A DNA stretch of 64,000 nt from Vibrio tasmaniensis 1F-187 (GCF_000272405.2 NZ_AJZM02000313.1:1-64000); one strand, 5' to 3'. Counted from the stretch's first letter, positions 43,945 through 58,331 are shown. The notes: generated by a model not told the origin, from the sequence alone. Made by a program: numbers and translations.

Positions 43945-45840
43945 ATGCTTTATCACGAAAAATTTGACGTCATCGTTGTTGGTGGTGGCCATGCAGGAAC
44001 GGAAGCCGCACTCGCATCTGCACGTACTGGTCAAAGTACGTTATTACTAACTCATAATATCGATACGTTGGGACAGATGTCTTGTAACCCAGCCATTGGC
44101 GGGATCGGTAAGGGCCACTTGGTAAAAGAGGTCGATGCTATGGGTGGATTAATGGCGCAAGCTATTGATCATGCAGGTATTCAGTTCAGAACATTAAACG
44201 CATCAAAAGGCCCTGCGGTACGTGCAACTCGTGCACAAGCTGACCGCGCACTTTACAAAGCCTTTGTCCGTAATGTTCTTGAAAACACACCAAACCTAAC
44301 TCTGTTCCAACAGTCGGTTGATGACTTGATCGTTGAACAAGATCAAGTGGTGGGTGTGGTTACGCAAATGGGCCTCAAATTCCGCGCTAATGCTGTGGTC
44401 TTAACGGTAGGCACATTCCTAGGCGGTAAGATTCATATTGGTATGGAAAGTTCATCGGGTGGACGTGCGGGTGATCCACCATCGATCGCGCTCGCTGACC
44501 GTCTTCGTGATCTTCCATTTCGTGTTGATCGCCTGAAAACGGGTACACCTCCTCGCATCGATGCACGCAGCGTTGATTTTTCTGAGCTTGAGGTTCAACA
44601 CGGCGATAATCCGACTCCGGTTTTCTCATTCATGGGTAACCGAGCTCAGCAGCCGCGTCAGATTCCATGTTACATCACGCACACTAACGAAAATACGCAT
44701 GACGTTATTCGTGCCAACCTCGATCGCAGCCCGATGTACGCTGGTGTGATTGAAGGTATTGGCCCTCGTTACTGTCCGTCGATTGAAGACAAAGTGATGC
44801 GCTTTGCTGATAAAAACAGTCACCAAATTTTCATTGAGCCTGAAGGCCTAACGACGCACGAGTTATACCCGAATGGTATTTCAACCAGTTTACCGTTTGA
44901 TGTTCAGGTAAAAATCGTTCACTCAATGAAAGGTTTTGAGAACGCACACATCGTCCGTCCTGGCTACGCGATTGAGTACGACTTCTTTGACCCTCGCGAT
45001 CTTAAACTGACTTACGAGACCAAGTTTATTAAGGGGTTGTTCTTTGCGGGGCAAATCAATGGCACCACTGGCTACGAAGAAGCTGCAGCACAAGGCTTAA
45101 TGGCCGGTTTGAATGCGAGTTTGTTTACGCAAGGCAAAGAGGGCTGGAGCCCACGCCGCGATCAAGCTTACATGGGTGTACTTATCGATGACTTGTCGAC
45201 GATGGGTACTAAAGAACCGTACCGAATGTTTACATCTCGCGCGGAGTACCGCTTGTTGCTTCGTGAAGACAACGCTGATATCCGTTTGACTGAAAAGTCT
45301 CGTGAACTTGGCTTGGTCGACGATGCTCGTTGGACGCGATTCAACGAGAAGATGGAAAACATGGAGAAAGAGCGTCAACGTCTTAAAGAAACATGGATTA
45401 ATCCAAAATCTGAAGATATTGATCAATTGAACCAGATCCTGAAAACACCAATGTCTCGTGAAGCGAGTGGTGAAGATCTTCTTCGTCGTCCTGAAATGAC
45501 TTATTCACAGCTAACGTCGTTGGATCGTTTTGGTCCTGCACTGGAAGATCAACAAGCGTCTGAGCAAGTTGAGATCCAAGTGAAGTACGATGGCTATATC
45601 CAACGTCAACAAGATGAAATTGAAAAATCACTGCGTCATGAAAACACCAAACTGCCGGCTGACATCGATTACAGTAAGGTAAAAGGGCTTTCTAACGAAG
45701 TGGTTCTAAAACTAACTACCGCTAAACCAGACTCAATTGGTATTGCATCGCGAATCTCAGGTATCACACCTGCTGCAATTTCAATTCTGTTGGTTTACTT
45801 GAAAAAACACGGCCTGTTGAAAAAAGGTGAGGAAGCATAA
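43945..45840 (+). CDS. mnmG: tRNA uridine-5-carboxymethylaminomethyl modification enzyme MnmG (GidA)
   Basis: FAD-dependent partner of MnmE in wobble-uridine modification. The 631 residues match the family (E. coli 629). The FAD-binding [17 protein letters not shown] is at residues 12-28, [16 protein letters not shown] near 50, and [15 protein letters not shown] near 200; [16 protein letters not shown] lies near 370. First gene right of oriC, transcribed away from it. It overlaps rsmG by one base. Confidence 0.97.
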   Translation: MLYHEKFDVIVVGGGHAGTEAALASARTGQSTLLLTHNIDTLGQMSCNPAIGGIGKGHLVKEVDAMGGLMAQAIDHAGIQFRTLNASKGPAVRATRAQADRALYKAFVRNVLENTPNLTLFQQSVDDLIVEQDQVVGVVTQMGLKFRANAVVLTVGTFLGGKIHIGMESSSGGRAGDPPSIALADRLRDLPFRVDRLKTGTPPRIDARSVDFSELEVQHGDNPTPVFSFMGNRAQQPRQIPCYITHTNENTHDVIRANLDRSPMYAGVIEGIGPRYCPSIEDKVMRFADKNSHQIFIEPEGLTTHELYPNGISTSLPFDVQVKIVHSMKGFENAHIVRPGYAIEYDFFDPRDLKLTYETKFIKGLFFAGQINGTTGYEEAAAQGLMAGLNASLFTQGKEGWSPRRDQAYMGVLIDDLSTMGTKEPYRMFTSRAEYRLLLREDNADIRLTEKSRELGLVDDARWTRFNEKMENMEKERQRLKETWINPKSEDIDQLNQILKTPMSREASGEDLLRRPEMTYSQLTSLDRFGPALEDQQASEQVEIQVKYDGYIQRQQDEIEKSLRHENTKLPADIDYSKVKGLSNEVVLKLTTAKPDSIGIASRISGITPAAISILLVYLKKHGLLKKGEEA

Positions 45841-46472
45841 TGAGCGCATTACGCGAAAAACTGGATCACCTGATTGGCCAGACTGAACTTGAAGTATCTG
45901 AAAAGCAACGCAGCCAATTGGTTGGCTACGTTGAGTTACTAAACAAGTGGAACAAAGCATACAATCTGACGTCAGTTCGTGATCCGCAAGAAATGATGGT
46001 GAAACATATCTTAGATAGCATCATTGTTAGCACTCACTTACAAGGCAAGCGCTTTATTGACGTTGGCACAGGCCCTGGCCTTCCTGGGATTCCGCTCTCA
46101 ATCATGAATCCTGACTGCGAGTTTTACTTGCTAGACAGCTTGGGTAAGCGTATTCGTTTTATCAAGCAAGTGATTCATGAGCTGGGTATCGACAACGTGG
46201 TGCCGATTCAAAGTCGCGTTGAAGAATTTCAACCAGAAGAAAAGTTTGATGCCGTGCTCAGTCGCGCATTTGCATCAATGACAGACATGGTAGAGTGGTG
46301 TCATCATTTACCTAAAGAGCAATCCGGTGTATTTTTGGCTCTTAAGGGACAACATCCTAGAGACGAAATCGACCTGTTACCTGAATGGTGTTCAGTGACA
46401 GACATTAAAGCTTTGCAAGTGCCAGAGCTTGATGGAGAGCGTCATCTAGTTACTTTATCGCGTCAGGGATAA
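45840..46472 (+). CDS. rsmG: 16S rRNA (guanine527-N7)-methyltransferase RsmG
   Basis: SAM-dependent methyltransferase of 210 residues (E. coli 207) that modifies G527 of 16S rRNA; loss is linked to low-level streptomycin resistance in several bacteria. The SAM motif [17 protein letters not shown] is near residue 70, preceded by [19 protein letters not shown]. Its ATG overlaps the mnmG TAA, and parA follows 14 bases later. Confidence 0.96.
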   Translation: MSALREKLDHLIGQTELEVSEKQRSQLVGYVELLNKWNKAYNLTSVRDPQEMMVKHILDSIIVSTHLQGKRFIDVGTGPGLPGIPLSIMNPDCEFYLLDSLGKRIRFIKQVIHELGIDNVVPIQSRVEEFQPEEKFDAVLSRAFASMTDMVEWCHHLPKEQSGVFLALKGQHPRDEIDLLPEWCSVTDIKALQVPELDGERHLVTLSRQG

Positions 46473-46486
46473 TCAGCGAGGCCATA

Positions 46487-47260
46487 GTGGGTAAAATCGT
46501 AGCAATTGCCAACCAGAAGGGTGGCGTAGGAAAAACAACAACTTGCATTAACTTGGCAGCATCAATGGCGGCAACAAAGCGCAAGATATTGGTTGTTGAC
46601 CTCGATCCTCAAGGTAATGCCACGATGGCGAGCGGTGTTGACAAGTATCAGGTTGAAGCAACTGCTTACGATTTGTTGGTTGAAGACACCCCATTTGATG
46701 AGGTAGTTTGCCGAAGTACATCTGGCAACTATGACCTTATCGCCGCAAATGGTGATGTTACAGCGGCAGAAATCAAATTGATGGAAGTGTTTGCTCGTGA
46801 AGTTCGCCTAAAGAACGCGTTGGCATCCATTCGTAATAACTATGATTTCATCTTTATCGATTGCCCACCGTCATTAAATCTTCTTACAATTAATGCGATG
46901 GCTGCGGCCGATTCCGTATTGGTTCCTATGCAATGTGAATACTTTGCTCTGGAAGGTTTGACTGCGTTGATGGATACCATTAGCAAGCTCGCTGCGGTGG
47001 TAAATGAGAACCTGAAGATTGAAGGTCTTCTGCGTACTATGTACGATCCTCGTAACCGCTTATCGAACGAAGTATCTGATCAACTCAAAAAGCACTTCGG
47101 TAGCAAAGTCTATCGAACTGTGATCCCTAGAAATGTGCGTCTGGCAGAAGCGCCGAGTCATGGCAAGCCAGCAATGTACTACGACAAATATTCTGCAGGA
47201 GCTAAGGCATATCTTGCTCTTGCTGGCGAAATGTTACGTCGTGAAGAAGTCCCAGTATAG
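46487..47260 (+). CDS. parA: Chromosome partitioning ATPase ParA (Soj)
   Basis: Walker-type partition ATPase of 257 residues, moving ParB-parS origin complexes toward the new pole; in Vibrio chromosome 1 it acts with polar HubP. The deviant Walker A KGGVGKTT is at residues 10-17, with VDLDPQGNAT near 38 and FIDCPPSLN near 123. The start is GTG. It sits in the rsmG-parA-parB arrangement typical of chromosome-borne systems. Confidence 0.95.
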   Translation: MGKIVAIANQKGGVGKTTTCINLAASMAATKRKILVVDLDPQGNATMASGVDKYQVEATAYDLLVEDTPFDEVVCRSTSGNYDLIAANGDVTAAEIKLMEVFAREVRLKNALASIRNNYDFIFIDCPPSLNLLTINAMAAADSVLVPMQCEYFALEGLTALMDTISKLAAVVNENLKIEGLLRTMYDPRNRLSNEVSDQLKKHFGSKVYRTVIPRNVRLAEAPSHGKPAMYYDKYSAGAKAYLALAGEMLRREEVPV

Positions 47261-47283
47261 GTCCAACCAAAGGAATTCGCTCA

Positions 47284-48165
47284 ATGTCTAAGCGTGGTTT
47301 AGGAAAGGGGCTAGATGCATTGCTTGCAACTAGCTCATTAGCTCGTGAAAAGCAGCAAGTTGCTTCTTATAGTCAGGCGTTGTCGGCTGATGGTGAGCTT
47401 ATCGAATTGGCTGTTGGTTGCTTAAAGCCAGGTGTATATCAACCGCGTAAGGATATTGCGCCGGAAGCGCTAGAAGAGCTGGCAGCATCAATCCAATCTC
47501 AAGGTATTATTCAGCCAATCGTTGTACGCCCCTTAGCACACGACCAGTTTGAGATTATTGCTGGCGAACGTCGTTGGAGAGCTGCTCGTCAAGCTGGCCT
47601 TAAGCAAGTGCCATGTCTAATTAAGAGAGTCGAAGACAAGGCCGCGATTGCGATGGCATTGATCGAGAACATTCAGCGTGAAGACTTGAATGCTATCGAA
47701 GAAGCACAAGCGTTAGAGCGCTTGCAGAACGAATTTGAGCTGACACATCAACAAGTTGCTGAAGTGATCGGTAAATCGAGAGCAACGGTTAGTAACTTAT
47801 TACGTCTAAATCAGCTCGAAAATGAAGTAAAAGGTTTAGTTTCCAACAAACACCTGGAAATGGGGCATGCTAGAGCATTGCTTGCGCTCGAAGGCGATAC
47901 CCAGGTTGAGGCAGCAAACACTGCGGCAACCAAAAAAATGACCGTGCGTCAAACTGAGCAGCTTGTTAAAAAGTGCTTAAAGCCAGACGTTGAATCAGAA
48001 TCGAAGCAAGAAGACACTGAAGCTATCGAACTTTCACGAAGACTCACGGAAAAATTGCAAGCAAACGTTTCAGTTACTCGTTCTGTTAGTGGGAAGTCAA
48101 AAGTGACAATTACTCTTGATGAGCCTCACAAATTAGATCAACTTATTGCTAAATTAGAGTACTAA
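47284..48165 (+). CDS. parB: Chromosome partitioning protein ParB (Spo0J)
   Basis: A 293-residue CTP-dependent clamp that loads at parS sites. The N-terminal ParA-interacting tip (RGLGKGLDALL) is at about residue 4, the CTP-binding motif GERRWRAARQAGL near 97, the helix-turn-helix around 145-175 (QQVAEVIGKSRATVSNLLRL), and a C-terminal dimer domain ends the protein. It follows parA by 23 bases. Confidence 0.95.
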   Translation: MSKRGLGKGLDALLATSSLAREKQQVASYSQALSADGELIELAVGCLKPGVYQPRKDIAPEALEELAASIQSQGIIQPIVVRPLAHDQFEIIAGERRWRAARQAGLKQVPCLIKRVEDKAAIAMALIENIQREDLNAIEEAQALERLQNEFELTHQQVAEVIGKSRATVSNLLRLNQLENEVKGLVSNKHLEMGHARALLALEGDTQVEAANTAATKKMTVRQTEQLVKKCLKPDVESESKQEDTEAIELSRRLTEKLQANVSVTRSVSGKSKVTITLDEPHKLDQLIAKLEY

Positions 48166-48264
48166 GTGAGATAATTGATTTAGGTCAATTATGTAATGAA
48201 CAAGTGATTTCGTACAAAAGTTGTCGGTTTGTATACAAAAATGTAAATGATTGCTGCATTCTTA

Positions 48265-48292
48265 TTGCAATCAATTTGGCTGAACGTATAAT
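48265..48292 (+). promoter_or_regulatory. Sigma70 promoter for the atp operon
   Basis: TTGCAA (48265-48270) and TATAAT (48287-48292), 16-bp spacer, about 65 bp upstream of atpI. Confidence 0.75.
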
Positions 48293-48357
48293 TTTCGCCA
48301 ATTTATCAGCACGCTTTTAAGCGAGTATCAAAGTAGGCTTAAAAGAGGAACGAATAC

Positions 48358-48747
48358 ATGGTAGCGGCGTTAGCAAGACCAGGACGAGTGCTTGCAAAGC
48401 AAATGTTATTGATCGAGCTTAGCGCGGTTATATTAGTGGCGATAGGGTTAGGTTTAGCTGTTAATCCTGATTGGGGTTTTGCTGCATTAATCGGTGGCGG
48501 TATTTTTGTCATCGCGAATGTAGTTTTTTGTGTGTGTGCTTTTCTATTTTGTGGAGCTCGCGCAACTAAGTTAGTTGCGGCGTCGTTCTATGCAGGTGAA
48601 GCGCTCAAAATCTTAATCACAGTTCTACTATTCTCTATCGTCTACATGTATATGCAGGTGGAATTAATTCCCCTCAAACTGACCTATTTACTGGTTCTAG
48701 GTATTAATATCTTTGCGCCAGTGCTTTTCATTAACAATAAAAAATAG
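48358..48747 (+). CDS. atpI: ATP synthase subunit I AtpI
   Basis: A 129-residue four-helix membrane protein thought to help assemble the c ring or move Mg2+. It begins the atp operon, eight bases before atpB. The sequence is weakly conserved in the family; position makes the call safe. Confidence 0.9.
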   Translation: MVAALARPGRVLAKQMLLIELSAVILVAIGLGLAVNPDWGFAALIGGGIFVIANVVFCVCAFLFCGARATKLVAASFYAGEALKILITVLLFSIVYMYMQVELIPLKLTYLLVLGINIFAPVLFINNKK

Positions 48748-48752
48748 GATGA

Positions 48753-49554
<802 letters not shown>

Positions 49555-49603
49555 AAAATTTTTAAGCTTTATTCTAACTATTAATGTTAATCGGAGAACG
49601 TAA

Positions 49604-49861
<258 letters not shown>

Positions 49862-49920
49862 TTAACTTCTAAATAGTTAATTAAATTTTTGTAGTTGATT
49901 CTTAACGAGGGGTAGCTGTT

Positions 49921-50391
49921 GTGAATATGAACGCAACTCTGCTAGGTCAAGCAATTGCTTTTTCACTGTTTGTTTGGTTCTGCATGAAATATGTATGGCC
50001 ACCAATCATGCAAGCAATTGAAGAACGTCAGAAAAAAATTGCTGACGGTCTGGTAGCCGCTGAACGCGCTGCTAAAGACTTGAACCTGGCACAAGCCAAC
50101 GCTTCTGAGCAAATGAAAGAAGCAAAGCGCACTGCAACTGAGGTTATTGATCAGGCAAACAAACGTAAAGCTCAAATTATTGATGAAGCACGCGAAGAGG
50201 CTCAGGCAGAACGCCAGAAGATCTTAGCGCAAGCTGAAGCAGAAATTGAAGCAGAGCGTACACGTGCCCGTGATGACCTGCGCAAACAAGTCGCAACTCT
50301 GGCTATAGCTGGTGCTGAGAAAATCCTTGAACGTACAATCGATAAAGATGTACACGATGATCTTCTTAACAACATTACTGCAAAACTTTAA
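49921..50391 (+). CDS. atpF: ATP synthase F0 subunit b AtpF
   Basis: The 156-residue stator protein, exact family length. One N-terminal membrane helix (about residues 5-25) is followed by a long charged coiled coil (30-150), rich in Ala, Glu and Lys. The start is GTG ([14 protein letters not shown]). Dimerises and binds delta subunit at the top of F1. Confidence 0.96.
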   Translation: MNMNATLLGQAIAFSLFVWFCMKYVWPPIMQAIEERQKKIADGLVAAERAAKDLNLAQANASEQMKEAKRTATEVIDQANKRKAQIIDEAREEAQAERQKILAQAEAEIEAERTRARDDLRKQVATLAIAGAEKILERTIDKDVHDDLLNNITAKL

Positions 50392-50406
50392 AGCAAGGGG
50401 CTGTAT

Positions 50407-50940
50407 ATGTCTGATTTGACTACAATCGCACGCCCCTATGCTAAAGCAGCGTTTGACTTTGCGGTAGATAAAGGTGAGCTAGACCAATGGGGTCAAATGC
50501 TTACTTTTGCTGCCGAAGTGGCACAAAATGATGATGTTCACAATTTATTAAGCGGTTCTATGACTGCTGAAAAATTAGCTGAAGTATTCATTGTAATTTG
50601 TGGCGAACAATTTGATGAATTCGGTCAGAACTTAATTAAAGTGATGGCAGAGAATGGCCGCTTAATGGCTTTTCCTGATGTTTGTAAAGAGTTCTTTATA
50701 CTCAAAAAAGAGTATGAGAAAGAGATCGACGTTGAAGTAACTTCAGCGGTAGAACTTTCTGAAGAACAACGTGCAGAGATCAGCAGCAAATTGGAACAGC
50801 GCTTAGCGCGCAAAGTTCAGCTGAATTGCAGTATAGATGAGACTCTACTTAGTGGAGTTATTATTCGAGCCGGAGACCTAGTCATCGATAACTCAGCGCG
50901 CAGTCGTTTAGACCGCCTGAGCGATGCATTGCAGTCTTAA
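50407..50940 (+). CDS. atpH: ATP synthase F1 subunit delta AtpH
   Basis: The 177-residue stator subunit (usual length) linking subunit b to the top of the alpha3beta3 head. The N-terminal domain begins [16 protein letters not shown]; the C-terminal part shows [27 protein letters not shown]. It follows atpF by 15 bases. Confidence 0.96.
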   Translation: MSDLTTIARPYAKAAFDFAVDKGELDQWGQMLTFAAEVAQNDDVHNLLSGSMTAEKLAEVFIVICGEQFDEFGQNLIKVMAENGRLMAFPDVCKEFFILKKEYEKEIDVEVTSAVELSEEQRAEISSKLEQRLARKVQLNCSIDETLLSGVIIRAGDLVIDNSARSRLDRLSDALQS

Positions 50941-50953
50941 TGGGGATTGGAGC

Positions 50954-52495
50954 ATGCAACTTAATTCCACTGAAATTAGCGATCTAATTAAACAACGTAT
51001 TGAATCTTTCGACGTTGTTAGTGAAGCTCGCAATGAAGGTACTATCGTTTCTGTAAGCGATGGCATCCTTAGCATCCACGGCCTAGCGGACGTGATGCAA
51101 GGTGAAATGATCGAACTACCGGGTGGCCGTTACGCTCTAGCACTAAACTTGAACCGTGATTCGGTTGGTGCTGTTGTAATGGGCCCGTATGCTGACCTAC
51201 AGGAAGGCATGAAAGTTACAGGTACTGGTCGTATTCTAGAAGTACCAGTAGGTCCTGAAATGCTTGGTCGTGTTGTAAACACGCTAGGTGAGCCAATTGA
51301 TGGTAAAGGTCCAATCGAAGCTAAATTGACTTCGCCTGTAGAAATTATCGCACCAGGTGTAATCGACCGTAAATCGGTAGATCAACCTGTTCAAACTGGT
51401 TACAAGTCTGTTGACTCAATGATCCCTATCGGTCGTGGTCAACGTGAGCTTATCATCGGTGACCGTCAGACTGGTAAAACAGCAATGGCGATCGATGCGA
51501 TTATTAACCAAAAAGATTCTGGTATTTTCTCTATCTACGTAGCTATCGGCCAAAAAGCGTCGACTATTGCTAACGTAGTTCGCAAACTAGAAGAGCACGG
51601 CGCACTAGCAAACACTGTTGTTGTTGTTGCATCTGCCTCTGAATCTGCAGCGCTGCAATACCTTGCACCGTATGCTGGTTGTGCGATGGGCGAATACTTC
51701 CGTGATCGCGGTGAAGATGCACTGATTGTTTATGATGATCTATCTAAGCAAGCTGTCGCTTACCGTCAAATCTCGCTACTACTTAAGCGTCCACCAGGTC
51801 GTGAAGCGTTCCCAGGTGATGTTTTCTACCTTCACTCTCGTCTACTAGAGCGTGCAGCTCGTGTAAGCGAAGCATACGTAGAAAAATTCACTAACGGTGA
51901 AGTGACAGGCAAGACTGGTTCTTTAACAGCTCTTCCTATCATCGAAACGCAAGCTGGTGACGTATCTGCATTCGTACCAACGAACGTAATCTCGATTACT
52001 GATGGTCAGATCTTCCTACAAACTGAGCTGTTCAACGCGGGCGTACGTCCAGCTGTTGACCCTGGTATCTCAGTTTCTCGTGTAGGTGGTTCGGCGCAGA
52101 CTAAAATCATCAAGAAGCTATCTGGCGGTATCCGTACTGCTCTAGCTCAATACCGTGAACTTGCAGCATTTGCTCAGTTCTCTTCGGATCTTGATGAAGC
52201 GACTAAGAAGCAGCTAGACCACGGTCAAAAAGTTACAGAACTGATGAAGCAGAAGCAATACGCTCCTATGTCTGTATTTGACCAAGCTCTAGTAATCTTC
52301 GCTGCAGAGCGTGGATACCTTCAAGACGTTGAACTTTCTAAAGTTCTAGACTTTGAAGCTGCTTTACTGTCGTTTGCTCGTGGTCAATACGCTGATCTAG
52401 TAACACAGATCGACGCAACGGGTGCTTTCAACAAAGAAATCGAAGCTGAGCTGAAGAAGCTTGTTGACGATTTCAAGGCAACCCAGACCTGGTAA
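50954..52495 (+). CDS. atpA: ATP synthase F1 subunit alpha AtpA
   Basis: Nucleotide-binding subunit of the F1 head, 513 residues as in E. coli. Walker [10 protein letters not shown] is near residue 169, and the arginine-finger region [14 protein letters not shown] near 373. The ATG at 50954 starts [19 protein letters not shown], the family N-terminus, with GGGGATTGGAG upstream; the frame runs ten codons further into atpH. Confidence 0.97.
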   Translation: MQLNSTEISDLIKQRIESFDVVSEARNEGTIVSVSDGILSIHGLADVMQGEMIELPGGRYALALNLNRDSVGAVVMGPYADLQEGMKVTGTGRILEVPVGPEMLGRVVNTLGEPIDGKGPIEAKLTSPVEIIAPGVIDRKSVDQPVQTGYKSVDSMIPIGRGQRELIIGDRQTGKTAMAIDAIINQKDSGIFSIYVAIGQKASTIANVVRKLEEHGALANTVVVVASASESAALQYLAPYAGCAMGEYFRDRGEDALIVYDDLSKQAVAYRQISLLLKRPPGREAFPGDVFYLHSRLLERAARVSEAYVEKFTNGEVTGKTGSLTALPIIETQAGDVSAFVPTNVISITDGQIFLQTELFNAGVRPAVDPGISVSRVGGSAQTKIIKKLSGGIRTALAQYRELAAFAQFSSDLDEATKKQLDHGQKVTELMKQKQYAPMSVFDQALVIFAAERGYLQDVELSKVLDFEAALLSFARGQYADLVTQIDATGAFNKEIEAELKKLVDDFKATQTW

Positions 52496-52543
52496 TTGGT
52501 AGGTGGTCTTAGGGCCACCTCATACCATTAACGGAGAGTAACG

Positions 52544-53410
52544 ATGGCCGGCGCAAAAGAGATACGTAATAAAATCGGTAGTGTTAAAAGCACACAGAAG
52601 ATTACGAAAGCAATGGAAATGGTAGCAGCTTCAAAAATGCGTCGTTCTCAAGACGCAATGGAAGCTACTCGTCCATATGCAGAAACAATGCGTAAAGTGA
52701 TCGGTCATTTGGCTAATGGTAGCCTCGAGTATAAGCATCCTTATCTTGAGGAACGTGAAGCCAAACGTGTTGGTTACATCATCGTTTCTACAGACCGTGG
52801 TCTTTGTGGTGGTTTGAACATTAACTTGTTCAAGAAAGCCATGAACGACATGAAAGATTGGTCTGAGAAAGGTGCTGATGTTGAGCTTGCAATTGTAGGC
52901 TCTAAAGCAACAGCATTTTTCAACAACAGCGGCGCGAAAGTAGCAGCTCAAGTTTCTGGTCTGGGCGATCGTCCAAGCCTTGAAGACTTGATTGGCTCTG
53001 TGAGCGTTATGCTGAAGAAATATGATGAAGGCGAACTAGATCGCCTGTTCGTAGTGTTCAACAAGTTTGAAAACACTATGGTTCAAGAACCAACGATCGA
53101 TCAATTACTTCCTTTGCCTAAATCAGACAGCGAAGAAATGAAACGCAGTCATTCTTGGGACTACATTTATGAGCCCGAGCCAAAGCCACTACTAGATGCA
53201 CTATTGGTTCGCTATGTCGAATCTCAAGTGTACCAAGGTGTGGTCGAGAACCTTGCTTGTGAGCAAGCGGCTCGAATGATTGCAATGAAATCAGCAACAG
53301 ATAATGCTGGTGACATTATTGATGACTTAGAACTTGTGTATAACAAAGCCCGTCAATCGGCGATTACACAAGAACTTTCTGAGATCGTTTCAGGCGCAGC
53401 TGCGGTTTAA
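52544..53410 (+). CDS. atpG: ATP synthase F1 subunit gamma AtpG
   Basis: Central rotor shaft, 288 residues. Two long helices form the coiled coil: [34 protein letters not shown] at the start (conserved TQKITKAM) and the final [20 protein letters not shown] stretch. A Rossmann-like middle domain carries [12 protein letters not shown] near 78. Confidence 0.97.
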   Translation: MAGAKEIRNKIGSVKSTQKITKAMEMVAASKMRRSQDAMEATRPYAETMRKVIGHLANGSLEYKHPYLEEREAKRVGYIIVSTDRGLCGGLNINLFKKAMNDMKDWSEKGADVELAIVGSKATAFFNNSGAKVAAQVSGLGDRPSLEDLIGSVSVMLKKYDEGELDRLFVVFNKFENTMVQEPTIDQLLPLPKSDSEEMKRSHSWDYIYEPEPKPLLDALLVRYVESQVYQGVVENLACEQAARMIAMKSATDNAGDIIDDLELVYNKARQSAITQELSEIVSGAAAV

Positions 53411-53426
53411 GCTTAGGTAAAACTAA

Positions 53427-54848
<1,422 letters not shown>

Positions 54849-54866
54849 GGCTAACTAGGAGGCGAT

Positions 54867-55289
54867 ATGGCAGCAATAACCTTTCACCTAGACGTTGTAA
54901 GTGCCGAGAAACAAATTTTCTCTGGTCTTGTTGAGACGTTTCAGGTGACCGGTAGTGAGGGTGAGCTTGGTATTTTCCATGGTCACACTCCACTGCTGAC
55001 CGCTATCAAGCCTGGTATGGTGCGTATTGTTAAGCAGCACGGCCACGAAGAAATTATTTATGTTTCTGGTGGTATGGTAGAAGTTCAGCCTGGTACAGCG
55101 ACTGTACTGGCTGATACAGCTATCCGTGGTGAAGAGCTAGACGCAGCAAAGGCGGAAGAAGCTAAACGCAAGGCTGTGGAGAATATCCAAAATCAGCATG
55201 GCGATATAGACTTCGCACAAGCGGCCGGTGAACTGGCTAAAGCCATTGCTCAGTTACGAGTTATCGAACTGACAAAGCAGCGTCGTTAA
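54867..55289 (+). CDS. atpC: ATP synthase F1 subunit epsilon AtpC
   Basis: The 140-residue regulatory rotor subunit: an N-terminal beta barrel (residues 1-85, with [22 protein letters not shown]) and a C-terminal two-helix domain that inhibits ATP hydrolysis. Last gene of the operon, followed by a terminator. Confidence 0.96.
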   Translation: MAAITFHLDVVSAEKQIFSGLVETFQVTGSEGELGIFHGHTPLLTAIKPGMVRIVKQHGHEEIIYVSGGMVEVQPGTATVLADTAIRGEELDAAKAEEAKRKAVENIQNQHGDIDFAQAAGELAKAIAQLRVIELTKQRR

Positions 55290-55316
55290 TCTTTTTAAGA
55301 TTATAGACTCTGAGAT

Positions 55317-55345
55317 AAAGGCGACCTAAGGGTCGCCTTTTTGCA
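55317..55345 (+). terminator. Terminator of the atp operon
   Basis: AAAGGCGACC/GGTCGCCTTT hairpin with a short TAA-type loop, then TTTTTG. The stem is the same as the yidC terminator at 41512. Confidence 0.88.
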
Positions 55346-55471
55346 TTTTTAGGTTCTGAAAAATGCACCTTTTAAGCACCACTACTGGTTAAATGGTTAT
55401 TGTGATTTAATTTTTTTGCCAAAAACGGTTACAATATCGGCTTAATAAAAATACTGTTGGATAGGTTTACA

Positions 55472-56833
55472 ATGAAGTTTAGCGCAGTGATTCTCGCGGC
55501 GGGCAAAGGCACTCGCATGTATTCAAACACACCAAAGGTTCTGCACACGCTAGCGGGTAAGCCAATGGTGAAGCATGTTATCGATACATGTAATGGTTTA
55601 GGCGCTCAAAATATCAACCTGGTTTACGGCCACGGTGGTGATCAGATGAAGGCTACTCTAGCTGAAGAGTCTGTAAATTGGGCACTGCAAGCTGAGCAGC
55701 TAGGTACTGGTCACGCTGTAGATCAAGCATCTGCACATTTCGCTGATGATGAAAAAGTATTGGTGCTATACGGTGATGTTCCACTAATCTCTCCTGAAAC
55801 CATTGAAAACCTATTAGACGCTCAACCAAACGGTGGTATCGCACTACTAACGGTCGTGTTAGACAACCCGATGGGCTACGGTCGTATCATTCGTCGCAAT
55901 GGCCCGGTTGTCGCTATCGTTGAGCAAAAAGATGCAACCGATGAGCAGAAGCTTATCAAAGAGATTAATACTGGCGTTATGGTTGCTACTGGTGGCGATC
56001 TGAAACGTTGGTTGTCTGGCTTAAGCAACGATAACGCACAAGGTGAATACTACCTGACTGACGTTATTGCAGCGGCTCACGATGAAGGGCGTGCGGTTGA
56101 GGCTGTACATCCAGTAAGCCCAATTGAAGTTGAAGGCGTGAACGACCGCTCTCAACTGGCTCGTCTAGAGCGCGCTTACCAAGCTGAACAAGCAGACAAG
56201 TTATTAAAGCAAGGCGTAATGTTACGTGACCCAAGCCGCTTTGACCTACGTGGTGAGCTTCAATGTGGTATGGATGTTGAGATTGATACCAACGTAATCA
56301 TTGAAGGCAGCGTAAGCATTGGTGATAACGTGGTTATCGGCACTGGTTGTGTACTTAAAGACTGTGAGATTGATGACAACACTATCGTTCGCCCATACAG
56401 CGTAATCGAAGGTGCGACAATTGGTGAAGACTGTACGGTTGGTCCTTTCACTCGCTTACGTCCAGGAGCTGACATGCGTAACAATTCGCATGTAGGTAAC
56501 TTTGTTGAAGTGAAGAACACTCGTCTTGGTGAGGGTTCTAAAGCGAATCACCTTACTTACCTAGGTGATGCTGAGATCGGTCAACGTGTAAATGTGGGTG
56601 CGGGTGCTATCACTTGTAACTACGATGGCGCGAACAAGTTTAAGACCATCATTGGCGATGACGTATTTGTTGGCTCAGACAGCCAATTGATCGCACCTGT
56701 TACTATTGGCAACGGCGCAACTGTCGGTGCGGGCTCAACGGTGACTCGTGATGTTGCTGAGAACGAGCTTGTTATTAGTCGTGCGAAAGAACGTAAAATT
56801 GCCAACTGGCAGCGTCCGACTAAGAAAAAGTAG
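55472..56833 (+). CDS. glmU: Bifunctional UDP-GlcNAc pyrophosphorylase / GlcN-1-P acetyltransferase GlmU
   Basis: Makes UDP-GlcNAc for peptidoglycan and lipopolysaccharide. The 453 residues have an N-terminal uridyltransferase domain ([12 protein letters not shown], residues 5-16) and a C-terminal left-handed beta helix (about 250-440) with many hexapeptide repeats ([36 protein letters not shown]). The ATG at 55472 is used, since it starts MKFSAVIL; five upstream codons are unsupported. Confidence 0.97.
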   Translation: MKFSAVILAAGKGTRMYSNTPKVLHTLAGKPMVKHVIDTCNGLGAQNINLVYGHGGDQMKATLAEESVNWALQAEQLGTGHAVDQASAHFADDEKVLVLYGDVPLISPETIENLLDAQPNGGIALLTVVLDNPMGYGRIIRRNGPVVAIVEQKDATDEQKLIKEINTGVMVATGGDLKRWLSGLSNDNAQGEYYLTDVIAAAHDEGRAVEAVHPVSPIEVEGVNDRSQLARLERAYQAEQADKLLKQGVMLRDPSRFDLRGELQCGMDVEIDTNVIIEGSVSIGDNVVIGTGCVLKDCEIDDNTIVRPYSVIEGATIGEDCTVGPFTRLRPGADMRNNSHVGNFVEVKNTRLGEGSKANHLTYLGDAEIGQRVNVGAGAITCNYDGANKFKTIIGDDVFVGSDSQLIAPVTIGNGATVGAGSTVTRDVAENELVISRAKERKIANWQRPTKKK

Positions 56834-56907
56834 CCTCAACTATAAAGCAGATGACAGCGATAGAGCTAATAGCACTGCTATTGGTTTTTCTTAGATATCT
56901 AGATATA

Positions 56908-56938
56908 AAAAAAGAGCGACTAATATCGCTCTTTTTTG
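56908..56938. terminator. Bidirectional terminator between glmU and punC
   Basis: AAAAAAAGAGCGA pairs with TCGCTCTTTTTT; A and T runs allow use from both sides. Confidence 0.85.
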
Positions 56939-56956
56939 TTTTCTTTAACCGAGAAA

Positions 56957-58168
56957 CTAGTCTTGTTTCTCGTCAGCGACCACTCGAGAGTTGTCTGGTG
57001 TCGCGAAGTGTTCAGAAAGTTCTTTGTTCGAAACAATATAGCCAATCCACAATGCACCCAAACAAATCACAACCGCGATACCCGTTGCGCTTAGTGCTTG
57101 GCTAGCCATTGCCGCGACCAATGCACTTGATAGGCCACTGATACTGATTTGCAGGCTGTTTTGTAGGCCAGCAGCTGTTGCTGGGCTTTGCTTAGCACTT
57201 GATAGAGCACGGTTAACTACTATTGGGTAAAGTGCACCGTTTGCTACTGCAATCAAACAGAAAGGCGCAAGCAGAGGCCAGATTGACGTCAGTTCCCACT
57301 GTGATGCAATGAAGATAAGCATCGCTGCAACGCTGAACAAACCGATAAGATTTCTTAGTACAACGCCATCACCATATTTCTTCACCGCTTGCTTACCGAA
57401 ATAACCACCCGCCATGAACGCGATTGTCTGTGGGATAAAGCTCAAGCCGATGTCTTTTGCTTCATAACCTAGCTGAGCCATTATCTCTGGCATACCTGTT
57501 AGGTAAGCGAAGAACGCTGCAGATGCCGAAGCAAACATTAAAACATTACCCATGTAAGGCTTTGATTTTATCAACATCTTGATGTCTGTCTTAATCGATG
57601 TCTGCTTTACTTCAGGCGCTTCTTTTGGTTGAGCCATTGTTGTTGCAATTAGTAGTGCGCCCATCAAAGTCAATGTAATGAAGATACTGTGCCAGCCAAA
57701 GCTGTTTGCTAGCAACACACCCAGTTGAGGTGCTAGTGCTGGAGATAGCGCTACTAGAGGCATGATAGTAGCAAAAATTTGCTGGCTACTGCTTTGCGAG
57801 TAACGCTTGATAACCATTGCTTGCCAGATTACCGCAGGCGCACACACACCGATCGCTTGAATGAAGCGTAGTGTTAGTAGGTGCCATACCTCGGTGCTGA
57901 ATGCCAAGCCGAATGACGCTGCCGTAAAGATAACAAGACCAACCGCTAGTGTGTTGCGATGACCATACTTGTCACTCGCCAGACCCCAAAGAAGCTGACC
58001 CATTGCCATACCGCCAAGGAATACAGTTAGAGACAGAGCAATCTGCTCTGGACCGGTTGCGAAATCAACTTCCATTGCCTTAAATGCAGGAAGGTACATA
58101 TCGGTCGCAATAAAGCCAAGCATTGAAAGTACTGCAAGGTAGACCAATTGAAATTTAGAAATATTCAT
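56957..58168 (-). CDS. punC: Purine nucleoside transporter PunC-like (Bcr/CflA MFS family)
   Basis: A 403-residue 12-helix major facilitator protein. The N-terminus (MLGFIATDMYLPAFKAME) and LRFIQAIGVCAPAVIWQAMV block match E. coli PunC (YdhC), which imports purine nucleosides such as adenosine. Motif A-like LLWGLASDKYGHRNTL follows helix 2. It is divergent from a PunR-like regulator, the same pairing as in E. coli, which strengthens the name; Bcr-type drug efflux remains an alternative. Confidence 0.82.
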   Translation of the reverse strand: MNISKFQLVYLAVLSMLGFIATDMYLPAFKAMEVDFATGPEQIALSLTVFLGGMAMGQLLWGLASDKYGHRNTLAVGLVIFTAASFGLAFSTEVWHLLTLRFIQAIGVCAPAVIWQAMVIKRYSQSSSQQIFATIMPLVALSPALAPQLGVLLANSFGWHSIFITLTLMGALLIATTMAQPKEAPEVKQTSIKTDIKMLIKSKPYMGNVLMFASASAAFFAYLTGMPEIMAQLGYEAKDIGLSFIPQTIAFMAGGYFGKQAVKKYGDGVVLRNLIGLFSVAAMLIFIASQWELTSIWPLLAPFCLIAVANGALYPIVVNRALSSAKQSPATAAGLQNSLQISISGLSSALVAAMASQALSATGIAVVICLGALWIGYIVSNKELSEHFATPDNSRVVADEKQD

Positions 58169-58331
58169 AAGATGCCATTAAGCTAAAGGTAGTGATGTTT
58201 TTATCATCAAAAAAATTGTTTGATATACAGAAGTGAAGGCCCCTGTTTATTTGTGCTGACATTCTATTTTTCAGACCTGATAAAATAAAACGCTAAAATA
58301 TGTGGTTATCAATCAAAAAATTTGAAGGCTT